Shown one piece after another: positions 37,521 to 47,127 of a stretch of DNA of 64,000 nucleotides; position 1 is the first letter of the stretch, and each line of letters begins with the position of its first letter. The position numbers and the translations under genes are program-made. The notes under the pieces are model-generated. The model saw nothing but the letters and a program-made list of their open reading frames with translations, did no database searches and had not been told where the DNA came from. The stretch covers positions 1-64,000 of the forward strand of contig BPJU01000007.1 of the NCBI GenBank assembly GCA_026004775.1, read 5' to 3'. This DNA comes from Pirellulaceae bacterium (GTDB taxonomy: Bacteria > Planctomycetota > Planctomycetia > Pirellulales > Pirellulaceae).

Positions 37521-37958
37521 CCCCCGGTGGCTTGCCGAGCACGCCTCGACCAGCCCGCGCGTTCTCCGGCCCTACCGGCAATTGTTCAGAAGAGAAGCGC
37601 CAAAAAACCAGCGGGACGATCAGGCGGTTGTCACAGGTGTACAAACAATTTTTTGAGTATTCCGAATGCGGCAGTCTCTATGGCCGGCTGATTCCGCAAC
37701 ACGGCAAACAATGTTCGCGATCGGCAGCCGAATACGCGTTCAATGGCCCGATTCTCCGGACCGGGAATTGCCGGCCTGCGGAACGGCGCGGGCGCCCCCG
37801 TCGAAAACCAAAGATGAGTTCGCCATTGGCCCTTGTTGATTCCCACTACCGCGTCGTTCAAAATAAACAAGTTAGCTCACCCGTTACGGAGTATCCGAAC
37901 CGCAAGCCGGTAAGGTTCAATTTTGTCCCTCCGAAAAACCCGCCTGGTACGTGCGTAA

Positions 37959-39929
37959 ATGATGAAACGACGTTTTTGGCAGTGGACAGTGGCGCTGGCC
38001 GCCGGCCTTTTTTCCGTTTGGCCAACAGCCGTCGGTCTTTTTGGTCAACTGGCAGTAAGCTCCTGCCAGGGGCGGTTAGTGCGACCAGGACAAGAGAACG
38101 TGGTTCAGTTTTCCGGGAAGGAACTCGATAGTCCGGTCAGTATTTGGACCAGTTTTCCGGCACAGGTGACGGTCACCGAACAAAGAGCCGATCTTTTGGT
38201 GTGCCATTTTAACGTCGCCGCTGAAGCTCCCGTTGGGGTCGGGGCATTGGTGATAAGTTCGCCGAAAGGGACAAGCGGTCCGGTTTGGTTGTTGGTCGAT
38301 CAGATGTCCGCGATCGGCGAGCCGTCGGGCAACCACGCGCTCAATTCGGCTGCGGCGCTCCAACTCCCGGTTGTCGTGCAAGGTACGGTTGACGGTCCTG
38401 AGGCGGATTATTTTGCCGTTGAATTGCAGGAGGGCCAGCAGCTTTCTTTGGAAGTCTATGCGAGTCGTTTGGGTTCGGCGTGTGATCCGGTGCTACGCGT
38501 GTTGTCGGAAGACGGCCGAGAGATGGCTGTGGCGGACGATACACCCGGATGGGGTGCTGAAAGCCAGTTGCGATTCACGGCCGTCCGCTCAGGACGTTAC
38601 ATCATCGAGCTACGTGACAGCAGTTACCGTTCGGGAGAATGGTATCTGTTGCGAGCAGGAGATTTTCCGGTACTGGCTACGGTTTATCCGTTGGGAGTGC
38701 AGCGCGGTGCGACCGTACCCTTGTCGGGGCTGGGTGCGAATAACGAGCGGCTGGGACCGATACCGTTCACGGCACCGCTGGTGGATGAGGGAAGCAGCGC
38801 CGTTTTTCGCTACCGACCGGATTTGCCTCCCGGCATGGTGCCTTTGATCGTTACTGATTTGCCGGAGTACTTGGAAGGCGATTCGGATGCCGACGTTCAA
38901 TCGCCGGTGACGATCGGTTTGCCGTGTGGTGTCAACGGAGTACTGGATCGTCCCGACGACCAGGATTGTTTCCGTTTCGCGGCGCGTAAGGATCAGCGAT
39001 GGACATTTCGTGCCACAACGCGGCGGCTTGGTTCTCCGGCGTATCCCTTTCTGCGTATCTTGGACAATGAGGGGAAGGTAGTGGCTGAGTCGCCCGTGGG
39101 CGAAAGCGAAGATCTCCAGTTACAGTGGCAGGTACCTGCCGATGGCGTTTATTTACTGTCGGTGGAAGAGCTCACCCGGAGGTACGGATCATCCTTTTCG
39201 TACCGCATTCAGATCAGCGAGCAGCCGTTCCAGGTGATGTTGAAGCCTGCCAAGGAGTCGCGACTTGTCTGGGATGTGGCTCAGGACGGCGGTGCAGCGG
39301 TTTTCGACCTGGTGGTGCAGCGTTTCGGCTACGACGGCCCGATCCGGGTCGGTTGGGAAAAGGGCGGCGGACCGGGTGAATGGTTCAACGCGGTGATACC
39401 GGCTCGAGCAAACCAGGCTCGGGTTTATTGGCGGCCCGCTGAAATGGCCGGCGCTTTGCACGCCGATCGGCTGATGGCTGAAGCAGATACTCCCGGCGGC
39501 ACGACGCGCCAAACTGTTTCTACAGCCGGGGCCTACGCGCAACAGACTCCGGCAATGGTCATACCGCCGCTTTGGTTCGACGGGCTGGTGTTCGTTTCGG
39601 TTCAATCACCGCAAGAGCCCCTTGTTCGATGGAAGACAATGTCACCGGCCGTCGAATTGGCTGCCGGTGGCAAATTGGAGCTGAACCTGGAGTTTGAGCG
39701 GGTGAAGGCCGACTACAAGGAAGCTCCGGCGGTCGTGGTGGGTCAGGTGGGTGCGGGTCTGGAGATCACCGGGAAAGTTGATAAGGACAATGCCGTACTG
39801 ACGCTCCAGGCTTCGCCGCAGATCGCTCCCGGAAAATACTCGGCCCAGATCGGTCTGTTTGCCGCGTTCCAAGGCCGAACGCAATTACTGCCGTTGGAAT
39901 TGGCGGTACATGTGACGCAAGCCAAGTGA
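37959..39929 (+). CDS. Exported protein with prepeptidase C-terminal (PPC) domains
   Basis: A 656-residue secreted protein with signal peptide WTVALAAGLFSVWPTAVG. Two beta-sandwich PPC-type domains are recognisable by GPEADYFAVELQEGQQLSLEV near residues 145-165 and DRPDDQDCFRFAARKDQRW near 335-353, each followed by DPVLRVL/YPFLRIL and a Y-x-L strand. No catalytic site is visible. It heads a trio with a DUF1549/DUF1553 protein and a cytochrome-WD40 protein, a very common planctomycete arrangement. The product probably binds carbohydrate or protein on the cell surface. ATG 37959 and 37962 are both possible. Confidence 0.8.
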   Translation: MMKRRFWQWTVALAAGLFSVWPTAVGLFGQLAVSSCQGRLVRPGQENVVQFSGKELDSPVSIWTSFPAQVTVTEQRADLLVCHFNVAAEAPVGVGALVISSPKGTSGPVWLLVDQMSAIGEPSGNHALNSAAALQLPVVVQGTVDGPEADYFAVELQEGQQLSLEVYASRLGSACDPVLRVLSEDGREMAVADDTPGWGAESQLRFTAVRSGRYIIELRDSSYRSGEWYLLRAGDFPVLATVYPLGVQRGATVPLSGLGANNERLGPIPFTAPLVDEGSSAVFRYRPDLPPGMVPLIVTDLPEYLEGDSDADVQSPVTIGLPCGVNGVLDRPDDQDCFRFAARKDQRWTFRATTRRLGSPAYPFLRILDNEGKVVAESPVGESEDLQLQWQVPADGVYLLSVEELTRRYGSSFSYRIQISEQPFQVMLKPAKESRLVWDVAQDGGAAVFDLVVQRFGYDGPIRVGWEKGGGPGEWFNAVIPARANQARVYWRPAEMAGALHADRLMAEADTPGGTTRQTVSTAGAYAQQTPAMVIPPLWFDGLVFVSVQSPQEPLVRWKTMSPAVELAAGGKLELNLEFERVKADYKEAPAVVVGQVGAGLEITGKVDKDNAVLTLQASPQIAPGKYSAQIGLFAAFQGRTQLLPLELAVHVTQAK

Positions 39930-40089
39930 TAGGTTCACGCGGAGGTGGTCACATATTGAGATTTGATCAAGATGGGCGGGGCGGAGTCGCACAATAACTG
40001 CCGGCCCCCCGGGAATACTCCGGACGCTGGATGGTTGTGGGATCGATAAAACGTCGGGGTTGTGTTGCCAGCTCAGGAAAGGTTTTGCC

Positions 40090-42864
40090 ATGCGTACCGC
40101 AGGCTGGGTGACAACGGTTTGGATGCTGGGATGGGTGGCCCAAGGCGCTCTTGCGGAACCGGCTTTTCCCGTGGAACGGCTGGAGGTTTATCCGCAGCAG
40201 TTTTCGCTTGTCGGACCCTACGCGGGCGTGCAGTTGGTTGTGACCGCTTACGGGAAGGATGGCCGGTTGCGGGATGTAACAAGAGAATGTGGTTACCAGA
40301 TAGACGAACCGTCGATTGTACGCGTCGAACGTGGCTGGGTCAGTCCTGTGGCGGATGGCAGTGCTCGAATCGTAGTGGAGTGGGAAGGGAGCCGTGCGGA
40401 AGCCGTGATCCAGGTGACACAGGCAAATGAATCAGAGCGGGTTTCGTTCACCTACGGTACGCTGGTGGCGTTGACCAAACACGGCTGTAACTCAGGAGCC
40501 TGCCACGGCTCACCCAGCGGCAAGGGTGGATTCCGCTTGTCGTTGCGAGCGTTCGATCCTGCGTTGGACCAGGTGACGCTTATCCGCGAAGAATTTGGAC
40601 GCCGCATCAATCCGTTCGACCCTGAAGAAAGTCTGTTGCTGCGAAAACCCACCATGAAACTGCCGCATGGTGGGGGATTGCGGCTGACGGCGCACGATCC
40701 GGCCTATCGTTTGTTGCGCGATTGGATCGGCCAAGGCGGACAGCTCGATCCGCAACAGCAACCCGCCTGCGTACGGCTGGAAGTATTTCCCGCGTCGGGG
40801 CGTGTATTGCACTTGCCGGAGGCTTCCCAACAACTCGCGGTGTGGGCCCATTTCTCGGACGGCTCGGTTCGCGACGTTACGCCGCTTGCGTCTTTCAGCA
40901 GTTCCGATGAGAGTGTGGCGGAAGTTGATGAGCGGGGATTGGTTGTCGGCCACAATCGCGGAGAAGCTGCGATATTGATTCGGTACGCTGACCAGATGGA
41001 AACCTGTTTTCTTACCTTTTTGAAAGAGGTAGAAGGATTCACGTGGAATGATCCACCACAGTACAACTATATCGACGAAATCGTGGACGCGAAGCTCAAG
41101 AAGTTACATTTTCTGCCGTCCGAGTTGGCGGGCGACGAAGAGTTCTTGCGGCGGGTCTATCTGGATGTCGTCGGGCATTTGCCCTCGGTGGAAGAAGTGC
41201 GTGCGTTTCTGGCGGATCCGGATCCGCAGAAACGTTCGAGGCTAATTGACCAACTTTTGGAGCGTCCGGAATTCGCTCGGTATTGGGCACTGCGCTGGGG
41301 AGACATTCTGCGGTTGACGGTGGGTCAAGTTGGGGCGGATGGGGTGTACAAGTATCATCGGTGGCTGGAGCAGGCTTGGGCACAGAACATGCCTTATGAC
41401 CAGTTTGCTCGCGAGTTGTTGGGTGCGGCCGGCGGCACTCTCACTCATCCGCCAGCCAACTTCTATCGCACCACAGCCGATGAAAACGACTGTGTGGAAG
41501 CCGTGGCACAGATCTTTCTCGGAGCCCGGCTACAATGTGCCAAGTGCCACAACCACCCGTTCGAAAAATGGACACAAGACAATTACTACGGGATGGCGGC
41601 ATTCTTCAACCGCGTCAAAAAGAAGCCGGCCGCCCGTCCCGGAGAATTGTTGGTTTATGTGGCGCGGACCGGCGAAGTCGTGCAGCCGCGTACCGGACGT
41701 CAAATGAAGCCCTGGCTGCCGGGACGCGGTGAAATCGACGTGGAGCTGGTGGACCGCCGCCAAGCCTTCATCGACTGGCTCACCGCTCCGGATAATCCAC
41801 TATTCGCACGCGTTGAGGTCAATCGTATATGGAGTTACCTGTTCGGCCGCGGCATCGTCGATCCGCCGGACGACTTTCGAGAATCGAATCCTCCGGCGCA
41901 CGAGGAACTGCTGGAGGCACTGGCTCGAGACTTTGTCCAGCACGGCTTCGACAGAAAACACATCATCCGTACCATATTGAATAGTCGTATCTACCAAACC
42001 ACATTTCGTCCGAACCCGTGGAACGAAGAGGATGAAAAGTATTTTTCGCACCAGCAACCGCGGATGCTCAGTGCCGAACAATTGCTGGATGCCATCTGCT
42101 TTGTGACGGGAGTGCCGGAAAAATTCGGTCCTCTCCCGGCCGGTACCCTGGCCACGCACCTGCCCGCGCCGGACCTGGTGAAACACGAATTCTTGAAAAT
42201 ATTTGGACAACCCGAGCGCCAAACAGTGTGTGCGTGTGAGAGGACAACGGAATCGAACCTGGGTATGGCAATTCAGTTCTTCAATGGACCTTTGATATAT
42301 GAAAAGTTGCGGGACGAGAAGAATCGTTTTCGGGTTCTGGCTTCGGCCGGACATACGGATGAAGAGATTGTGACCGAACTGTATCTGGCGGCGCTATGCA
42401 GAATGCCTTCGGCGGAAGAACTCCAGGCCGCCATGGAGCATGTGGCTGCCAAGCGAAAGCAGTTCGAAGATGAGCGAACGAGCATCGAGCAACAGTTGGC
42501 CGAGTTATCTCGGCAGATGGAGGCGGTGCGGCAAGGAGTTGCTGAACGTGTGCGACAACATAAATTCAACCAGGTTCCCGAACCGCTGCGCGATGATCTG
42601 AAGAAGGCTCTCGACAAATCCCCGGACGAGCGCAACGACATTGAGCGTTACCTGGTAGATAAACTTGGGAATCTGATTACCGTCAGTCAGGAAGAAATTA
42701 ACACGGCAATTACTGACGAAGAAAAACAGAAAATAAAGGAATTATCTGAGCAAAGCGAAAAATTGCGAGCCGCGCTACCTGCGGAGTCGGCTTACCGAAT
42801 GGTCGCTCTGGAAGATATTTGCTGGGCCATCCTGAACACGAATGAGTTTTTGTTCCAGCATTGA
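40090..42864 (+). CDS. DUF1549/DUF1553 protein with Ig-like domains and cytochrome-like motifs
   Basis: A 924-residue exported protein. ATG 40090 is chosen because AGGAAAGG lies just upstream and a signal peptide (VTTVWMLGWVAQGALA) follows. Two bacterial Ig-like (Big_2) domains lie at about residues 30-110 and 225-310, separated by HGCNSGACHGSPSGKGGF. DUF1549 (RRVYLDVVGHLPSVEEV) contains the heme-type site CAKCHNHPFEKW. DUF1553 follows (NRIWSYLFGRGIVDPPDDF) and is interrupted near the C-terminus by a ~100-residue coiled coil (FEDERTSIEQQLAELSRQM). Such proteins are abundant in planctomycetes and of unknown function. Confidence 0.85.
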   Translation: MRTAGWVTTVWMLGWVAQGALAEPAFPVERLEVYPQQFSLVGPYAGVQLVVTAYGKDGRLRDVTRECGYQIDEPSIVRVERGWVSPVADGSARIVVEWEGSRAEAVIQVTQANESERVSFTYGTLVALTKHGCNSGACHGSPSGKGGFRLSLRAFDPALDQVTLIREEFGRRINPFDPEESLLLRKPTMKLPHGGGLRLTAHDPAYRLLRDWIGQGGQLDPQQQPACVRLEVFPASGRVLHLPEASQQLAVWAHFSDGSVRDVTPLASFSSSDESVAEVDERGLVVGHNRGEAAILIRYADQMETCFLTFLKEVEGFTWNDPPQYNYIDEIVDAKLKKLHFLPSELAGDEEFLRRVYLDVVGHLPSVEEVRAFLADPDPQKRSRLIDQLLERPEFARYWALRWGDILRLTVGQVGADGVYKYHRWLEQAWAQNMPYDQFARELLGAAGGTLTHPPANFYRTTADENDCVEAVAQIFLGARLQCAKCHNHPFEKWTQDNYYGMAAFFNRVKKKPAARPGELLVYVARTGEVVQPRTGRQMKPWLPGRGEIDVELVDRRQAFIDWLTAPDNPLFARVEVNRIWSYLFGRGIVDPPDDFRESNPPAHEELLEALARDFVQHGFDRKHIIRTILNSRIYQTTFRPNPWNEEDEKYFSHQQPRMLSAEQLLDAICFVTGVPEKFGPLPAGTLATHLPAPDLVKHEFLKIFGQPERQTVCACERTTESNLGMAIQFFNGPLIYEKLRDEKNRFRVLASAGHTDEEIVTELYLAALCRMPSAEELQAAMEHVAAKRKQFEDERTSIEQQLAELSRQMEAVRQGVAERVRQHKFNQVPEPLRDDLKKALDKSPDERNDIERYLVDKLGNLITVSQEEINTAITDEEKQKIKELSEQSEKLRAALPAESAYRMVALEDICWAILNTNEFLFQH

Positions 42865-42953
42865 GTGAGCCGGCGAAGTTGAAAAGAAGGTGGTTTGCGA
42901 GGTTGTCGTTGTTGCCGCATGCGGATGGGCGGAGTTGTTGGGAGACATTTATC

Positions 42954-44306
42954 GTGCGAAAGAGAGTGTTGCAATCGGGGCTGATCGCCTTGGGGCTATT
43001 TTGGCTGACAAGTGCCGGCGTATTGGTAGCGCCGGCCGAGGAGACGATCAGTTTCCGCCGTGATGTGGCTCCAATTCTGGTCGACAATTGCCTGCCGTGC
43101 CACGGAGCGAAGAAAGCCGAGTCGGGGTATCGGGTGGATACCTATGAAAGGCTTATGGCAGAAGGAGACTCGGGAGCGGCTGGCTTTGTGCCCAAGGACA
43201 CCGACGGCAGCGAGGCGTTTCGCCGGATGGTATCGGACGATCCTGCGGAACGGATGCCCTGGGAAGCGGATCCGCTTCCGCCAGAGAAAATCGAGATCGT
43301 TCGGCGATGGATCGAACAGGGTGCGCGGTACGACGGGGAGGATCCCAAGGCTTTGCTCACCTCGATTATCCCGCCGCCCGTGTATCCAAAAGGTCCTGAG
43401 AAGTATGCCTTCCCGGTGCCGGTCACCGCGCTGGCCTGGAATGCGGACGGGAATGAGCTGTACAGTTCGGGGTATCACGAGATTTGTGTTTGGAACCCGG
43501 TTGATGGAGCATTGCTGCGCCGTATCGAAAATGTGCCCCAGCGAACGATGGCGCTGGCATTGAGCCCCGATGGGCAGTTGTTGGCGGTAGGAGGAGGTAG
43601 TCCCGGACGGTTGGGCGAAGTAAGAATCTACGAAACCGGAAGCGGTCAATTGGAGCGCGTGCTGGTGAGCACTACCGACGTGGTGTTGGATGTCGCTTTT
43701 TCTCCTAAAGGTGACCGGCTGGCTGTGGCGGGAGCCGATAACATTCTGCGTATTATCGAAGTAGCAACCGGCAAGGAAATACTTACCATCACGAGCCATT
43801 CCGATTGGGTTACCGCGGTGGCATGGAATCAAGACGGAACGCAACTTGCTTCGGCCAGCCGTGACAAGACGGCTAAGGTATTTGACGTAGAAAAGGGAGA
43901 ATTGCTTGTCACTTATTCAGGACACAACCAGCCGGTGCGTGGCGTGGCTTTTCATCCGGACGGCAAGCAGGTCTATTCGTCGGGGGCCGACAACAAGATC
44001 CATCGCTGGAATATTGCGGACGGCAAGAAAGCTGCCGAGGCTTCTTTGGGTGGCGAAGTCTATCGGCTGGTTGTGTGTGGTGACATGCTGGTGGCCACGT
44101 CGGCTGACAGGACGGCTCGGTTGTACAAACTGGACAACCTGGAACAGATCCGATCGCTTTCCGGACACGGTGACTGGGTGCTGTCGGCTGCGGCACATTC
44201 GGCAAGCCGGCGACTGGCCACGGGAGCTTTCAACGGCGAGGTACGCGTCTGGAATCTCGACAATGGAGAACTCGTCAAATCGTTCGTAGCGTCCCCAGGG
44301 TTGTAG
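42954..44306 (+). CDS. Planctomycete cytochrome c with WD40 propeller
   Basis: A 450-residue exported protein. GTG 42954 is chosen because GGAGA lies at good spacing and a signal peptide (SGLIALGLFWLTSAGVLV) follows directly; the frame extends upstream to a TTG overlapping the previous stop but that start has no ribosome site. The PSCyt1-type domain has the heme site NCLPCHGAKKAESG and ends with MPWEADPLPPEKIEIVRRW. Seven or so WD40 blades follow, for example AFSPKGDRLAVAGADNILRI and LASASRDKTAKVFD. It is the last gene of the PPC-DUF1549 trio. Confidence 0.85.
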   Translation: MRKRVLQSGLIALGLFWLTSAGVLVAPAEETISFRRDVAPILVDNCLPCHGAKKAESGYRVDTYERLMAEGDSGAAGFVPKDTDGSEAFRRMVSDDPAERMPWEADPLPPEKIEIVRRWIEQGARYDGEDPKALLTSIIPPPVYPKGPEKYAFPVPVTALAWNADGNELYSSGYHEICVWNPVDGALLRRIENVPQRTMALALSPDGQLLAVGGGSPGRLGEVRIYETGSGQLERVLVSTTDVVLDVAFSPKGDRLAVAGADNILRIIEVATGKEILTITSHSDWVTAVAWNQDGTQLASASRDKTAKVFDVEKGELLVTYSGHNQPVRGVAFHPDGKQVYSSGADNKIHRWNIADGKKAAEASLGGEVYRLVVCGDMLVATSADRTARLYKLDNLEQIRSLSGHGDWVLSAAAHSASRRLATGAFNGEVRVWNLDNGELVKSFVASPGL

Positions 44307-44339
44307 ATTCCCGACAAACGGGTAGGACCGACCGGCGGC

Positions 44340-44368
44340 TTATCAGTGCCGGTAGAATCGACTATCAT
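44340..44368 (+). promoter_or_regulatory. Likely sigma70 promoter for the phosphorylase pair
   Basis: TTATCA at 44340-44345 and TATCAT at 44363-44368 are separated by 17 bp. A start site near 44375 would leave an ~85-nt leader. A GTG at 44346 that would lengthen the phosphorylase falls inside this promoter, supporting the later start. Confidence 0.4.
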
Positions 44369-44459
44369 AGGCCGCACCCGGGCGTTGGGTACCGTTTCGC
44401 GGCCCGGGGGCGGTGGTCTTGTTGCGGGTTCTGGAATGTGCAAGGAGCGGGTGGCGGCG

Positions 44460-45296
44460 ATGCTGGAACTATATGATCAGATTCAGGAAGCGGTGGCGGC
44501 GATTCGGCAACATTGGTCCGGTACACCTCGAGCCGGTATCATTCTCGGCACCGGGCTGGGAGGGCTTGTCGAGGAGATGCAGCAGGAAGCGGTGCTGGAT
44601 TACGAGAAGATACCGCATTTTCCACGCAGCACAGCCATCAGTCACCGGGGACGGCTCGTGTGCGGGCGGCTGGGACGTGTACCGGTGGTGGCGATGGAAG
44701 GCCGGTTCCACATGTACGAAGGCTATCCGCTCAAACAGATCACGCTTCCCGTGCGCGTGATGAAGGCGCTGGGAGCCGAACTGCTGGTGGTCTCCAACGC
44801 CTGCGGCGGCATGAACCCCTACTTCCGGTGCGGGGATATCATGGTCATCGATGATCATATCAATCTGATGGGCGATAATCCGCTCATCGGAATCAACGAC
44901 GACCGTCTGGGACCGCGATTCCCGGATATGAGCCAGCCTTACGATCAGCGTTTGATTGAAAAAGTGCTGGCCATCGCCCGCCGCAAGGATATCGTCTGCC
45001 ATCGGGGGGTATTTGTAGCGGTGGCGGGGCCGAATCTGGAGACGCGCGCCGAGTACCGGTTCCTGCGAGGCATCGGCGCCGACGCGGTGGGCATGTCTAC
45101 CGTTCCCGAAGTCATCGTGGCGATACACTCATCCATGCGCGTCGTGGGCTTGTCGATCGTCACAGATATGTGCCTGCCGGACGCATTGGAGCCCGCAGAT
45201 GTGCCGAAAATCATCGCCACGGCCAACGCGGCCGAGCCGAAACTGCGGACACTTATCCGGGAGCTTTTGGAAAGCGAATACGGCCAACAGAGTTAG
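44460..45296 (+). CDS. Purine nucleoside phosphorylase, Asp-type specificity residue
   Basis: A 278-residue trimeric-type (PNP/MTAP family) phosphorylase that splits a purine nucleoside with phosphate into base and pentose 1-phosphate. AAGGAG lies 12 bp before ATG 44460; GTG 44451 is an alternative. Motifs include the phosphate loop IILGTGLGGL, FHMYEGYP, NACGGMNP and NLETRAEYR with the base-contacting Glu, then GADAVGMSTVPE. At the position of human PNP Asn243 it has Asp236 (IVTDMC). Asn-to-Asp at this site is known to let PNP accept 6-amino purines, and MTA phosphorylases also use Asp. Adenosine or MTA are therefore candidate substrates. It is followed 11 bp later by a paralogue with Asn. 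Confidence 0.85.
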   Translation: MLELYDQIQEAVAAIRQHWSGTPRAGIILGTGLGGLVEEMQQEAVLDYEKIPHFPRSTAISHRGRLVCGRLGRVPVVAMEGRFHMYEGYPLKQITLPVRVMKALGAELLVVSNACGGMNPYFRCGDIMVIDDHINLMGDNPLIGINDDRLGPRFPDMSQPYDQRLIEKVLAIARRKDIVCHRGVFVAVAGPNLETRAEYRFLRGIGADAVGMSTVPEVIVAIHSSMRVVGLSIVTDMCLPDALEPADVPKIIATANAAEPKLRTLIRELLESEYGQQS

Positions 45297-45307
45297 CCAG
45301 CGGGTCT

Positions 45308-46153
45308 ATGCGATTTGGACGCTCCCGAACAGCCGACGACCGGACGATTGATCAAGCAACGACACTTCTCCGCCAACATCTTGCGGCTCGACCAGAAGTG
45401 GCGATTGTGCTCGGCTCCGGCTTGGGACAATTGGCCGAACGCTTCGTGCCCAGCGGCAAACTCGATTACCGGGCCATCCCCGGCTTTCCGCGTGTGACGG
45501 CCGAAGGACATGCGGGACAACTGGTGTGGGGTAACTGGTCGGGCAGGTGCGTGATGGTTTTGCAAGGCCGGGCGCATCTTTATGAAGGGTGTTTTCCGGA
45601 AGATTTGATGTTGCCGATTCGGGTCGCGTATCGGCTGGGAGTGCGCCGTTTGGTAGTGACCAACGCTGCCGGCGGGCTGCACGAACGGCTGGCCCCGGGT
45701 GATCTCATGCTTATTCGCGACCATATCTCGCTACAGTGGCTGAACGGCATCGGTTGGTTCAGCGGTTATGGTGAACGTCCAAAAGCTTGCCTGCCTATCT
45801 ACGATCCGAATGGCATTCGGGCGGCCGAGCGGGCAGGCCTGCGGTGCCGAATTCGACTTGCGAGCGGTATCTATGTGGGTGTGACCGGGCCCAACTACGA
45901 AACGCGCGCCGAATACCGGATGTTGCGCCGGATAGGAGCGGATGCGGTTGGGATGAGCACTATCTGTGAAGCGGTCGCCGCCGCCCACCTGGGTATGATG
46001 ACCATCGGCATCTCCGTCATCGCCAATGTCGCCTGCCCGGACAGCCCTCAGCGGCTGGGGCACGACGATGTCTTAACCGCCATGCAGCAGGCCGCACCGG
46101 CCATGGGTGACTTGCTGGAAGAACTGTTGGCCGGATCGGATTGGGCCGAATAA
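45308..46153 (+). CDS. Purine nucleoside phosphorylase, Asn-type specificity residue
   Basis: A 281-residue paralogue of the preceding gene. ATG 45308 lies 11 bp after its stop; longer in-frame starts would run back into that gene. Motifs: VLGSGLGQL, AHLYEGCFPED, NAAGGLHE, GPNYETRAEYR and GADAVGMSTICE. At the human Asn243 position it keeps Asn240 (VIANVA), the choice of inosine/guanosine-specific enzymes. The pair probably divides 6-oxo and 6-amino purine nucleosides between them in purine salvage. It is co-transcribed with the upstream gene by spacing. Confidence 0.87.
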   Translation: MRFGRSRTADDRTIDQATTLLRQHLAARPEVAIVLGSGLGQLAERFVPSGKLDYRAIPGFPRVTAEGHAGQLVWGNWSGRCVMVLQGRAHLYEGCFPEDLMLPIRVAYRLGVRRLVVTNAAGGLHERLAPGDLMLIRDHISLQWLNGIGWFSGYGERPKACLPIYDPNGIRAAERAGLRCRIRLASGIYVGVTGPNYETRAEYRMLRRIGADAVGMSTICEAVAAAHLGMMTIGISVIANVACPDSPQRLGHDDVLTAMQQAAPAMGDLLEELLAGSDWAE

Positions 46154-46260
46154 GGCCGTGCTCTGATACAGCTCAACAAAGCGCTGACTGCCCCACGTGG
46201 ATCGGGGGCCGGCAATTGCCGGTCAAAATAACGATCCGGGTACTCTGCCGATTGGTCGCC

Positions 46261-47040
46261 TCAAGGAGCGTCCGGCGATTCATTGTGTAACGGTTCGCAG
46301 CCGACTCGTTGTTCCAAAGCCCGTATACGATCTTTCAATTGCGCCATTTCACTGCGAAGGCAGGCGATTTCCAATTGCAATTCCGCGAACATGTCGCTTG
46401 TAATACCTGATCCTGCACCGGACGCGGGTGACGTCGCTGCTTGCTCGTCAGTTCCGCTGGGCGCATGCGCGCCGGCACTGTAACGCGCCCGAAGTTCATC
46501 GAGCTCGCGATCTTTATAGAGTGTATGGCAGAACAATTGGCCTCGTCCGGCGGGAGTAAGTGGGGCAACGAGTCGTTTGGCAATGAGCCCATCGACGATC
46601 TGTTTCATTTCGTCGAGGTCTTTGATAGGCTCCATCCTCGACACATGAGCTCTCAATTGGCCCAACGTCTGCTCACCGCGCAGAAGGAACTCTGCCATCA
46701 CAGCCAATTCCACCTTGTTGACCCCCCACCATTCATACAAGTGATGCTTATAACGGGGGACTCGGCCGCTTTCGCCCATTACTTCCGAAACGACGCCCAT
46801 TTGGCGGAGCTGTTCCAGAGTCTCTTCCACGTCGGATGCTGTATAGTTTACCACCGGTGAGCGGTTCGATTTCTGGTTGCAGGCGGCAACCAGACTATTG
46901 AGCGTCAGCGGGTATTGATCAGGGGTAGTTTTGGCTTTTTCGATGAGCACTCCCAGAACGCGCCGCTGGCGGGAAGAAAACTGCGTCAAGCGCCGCTCCA
47001 ATTGGACACTCGAATCCTGCGAAGAGGACACCGTCTCCAT
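46261..47040 (-). CDS. YceH-family (DUF480) protein
   Basis: A 259-residue cytosolic protein. ATG 47040 follows AAGGAGAT, better than a TTG 24 bases upstream. The N-terminal two-thirds match the DUF480 winged-helix pair: LGVLIEKAKTTPDQYPLTLN, ACNQKSNRSPVVNY and VMAEFLLRGEQTLGQLRAH. A C-terminal coiled coil (LQLEIACLRSEMAQLKDRI) is an addition often seen in the family. The role is unknown; a DNA- or protein-binding function is inferred from the fold. A perfect 14-bp palindrome CCGGCAATTGCCGG lies at 46209-46222 between this gene and the convergent phosphorylase gene. Confidence 0.88.
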   Translation of the reverse strand: METVSSSQDSSVQLERRLTQFSSRQRRVLGVLIEKAKTTPDQYPLTLNSLVAACNQKSNRSPVVNYTASDVEETLEQLRQMGVVSEVMGESGRVPRYKHHLYEWWGVNKVELAVMAEFLLRGEQTLGQLRAHVSRMEPIKDLDEMKQIVDGLIAKRLVAPLTPAGRGQLFCHTLYKDRELDELRARYSAGAHAPSGTDEQAATSPASGAGSGITSDMFAELQLEIACLRSEMAQLKDRIRALEQRVGCEPLHNESPDAP

Positions 47041-47127
47041 GGCAGATCTCCTTGAAACAAACAACAGAATATGTTGAGTCCCGATGGATTCATTGTAGCG
47101 GCTGAAGTACGAACGGGTCGAGACGGG

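Noticed and set aside
46209-46222. The palindrome CCGGCAATTGCCGG as a terminator or operator
   Set aside because: It lacks a following T run on either strand and there is no second site; it lies between convergent genes, so I only note it.
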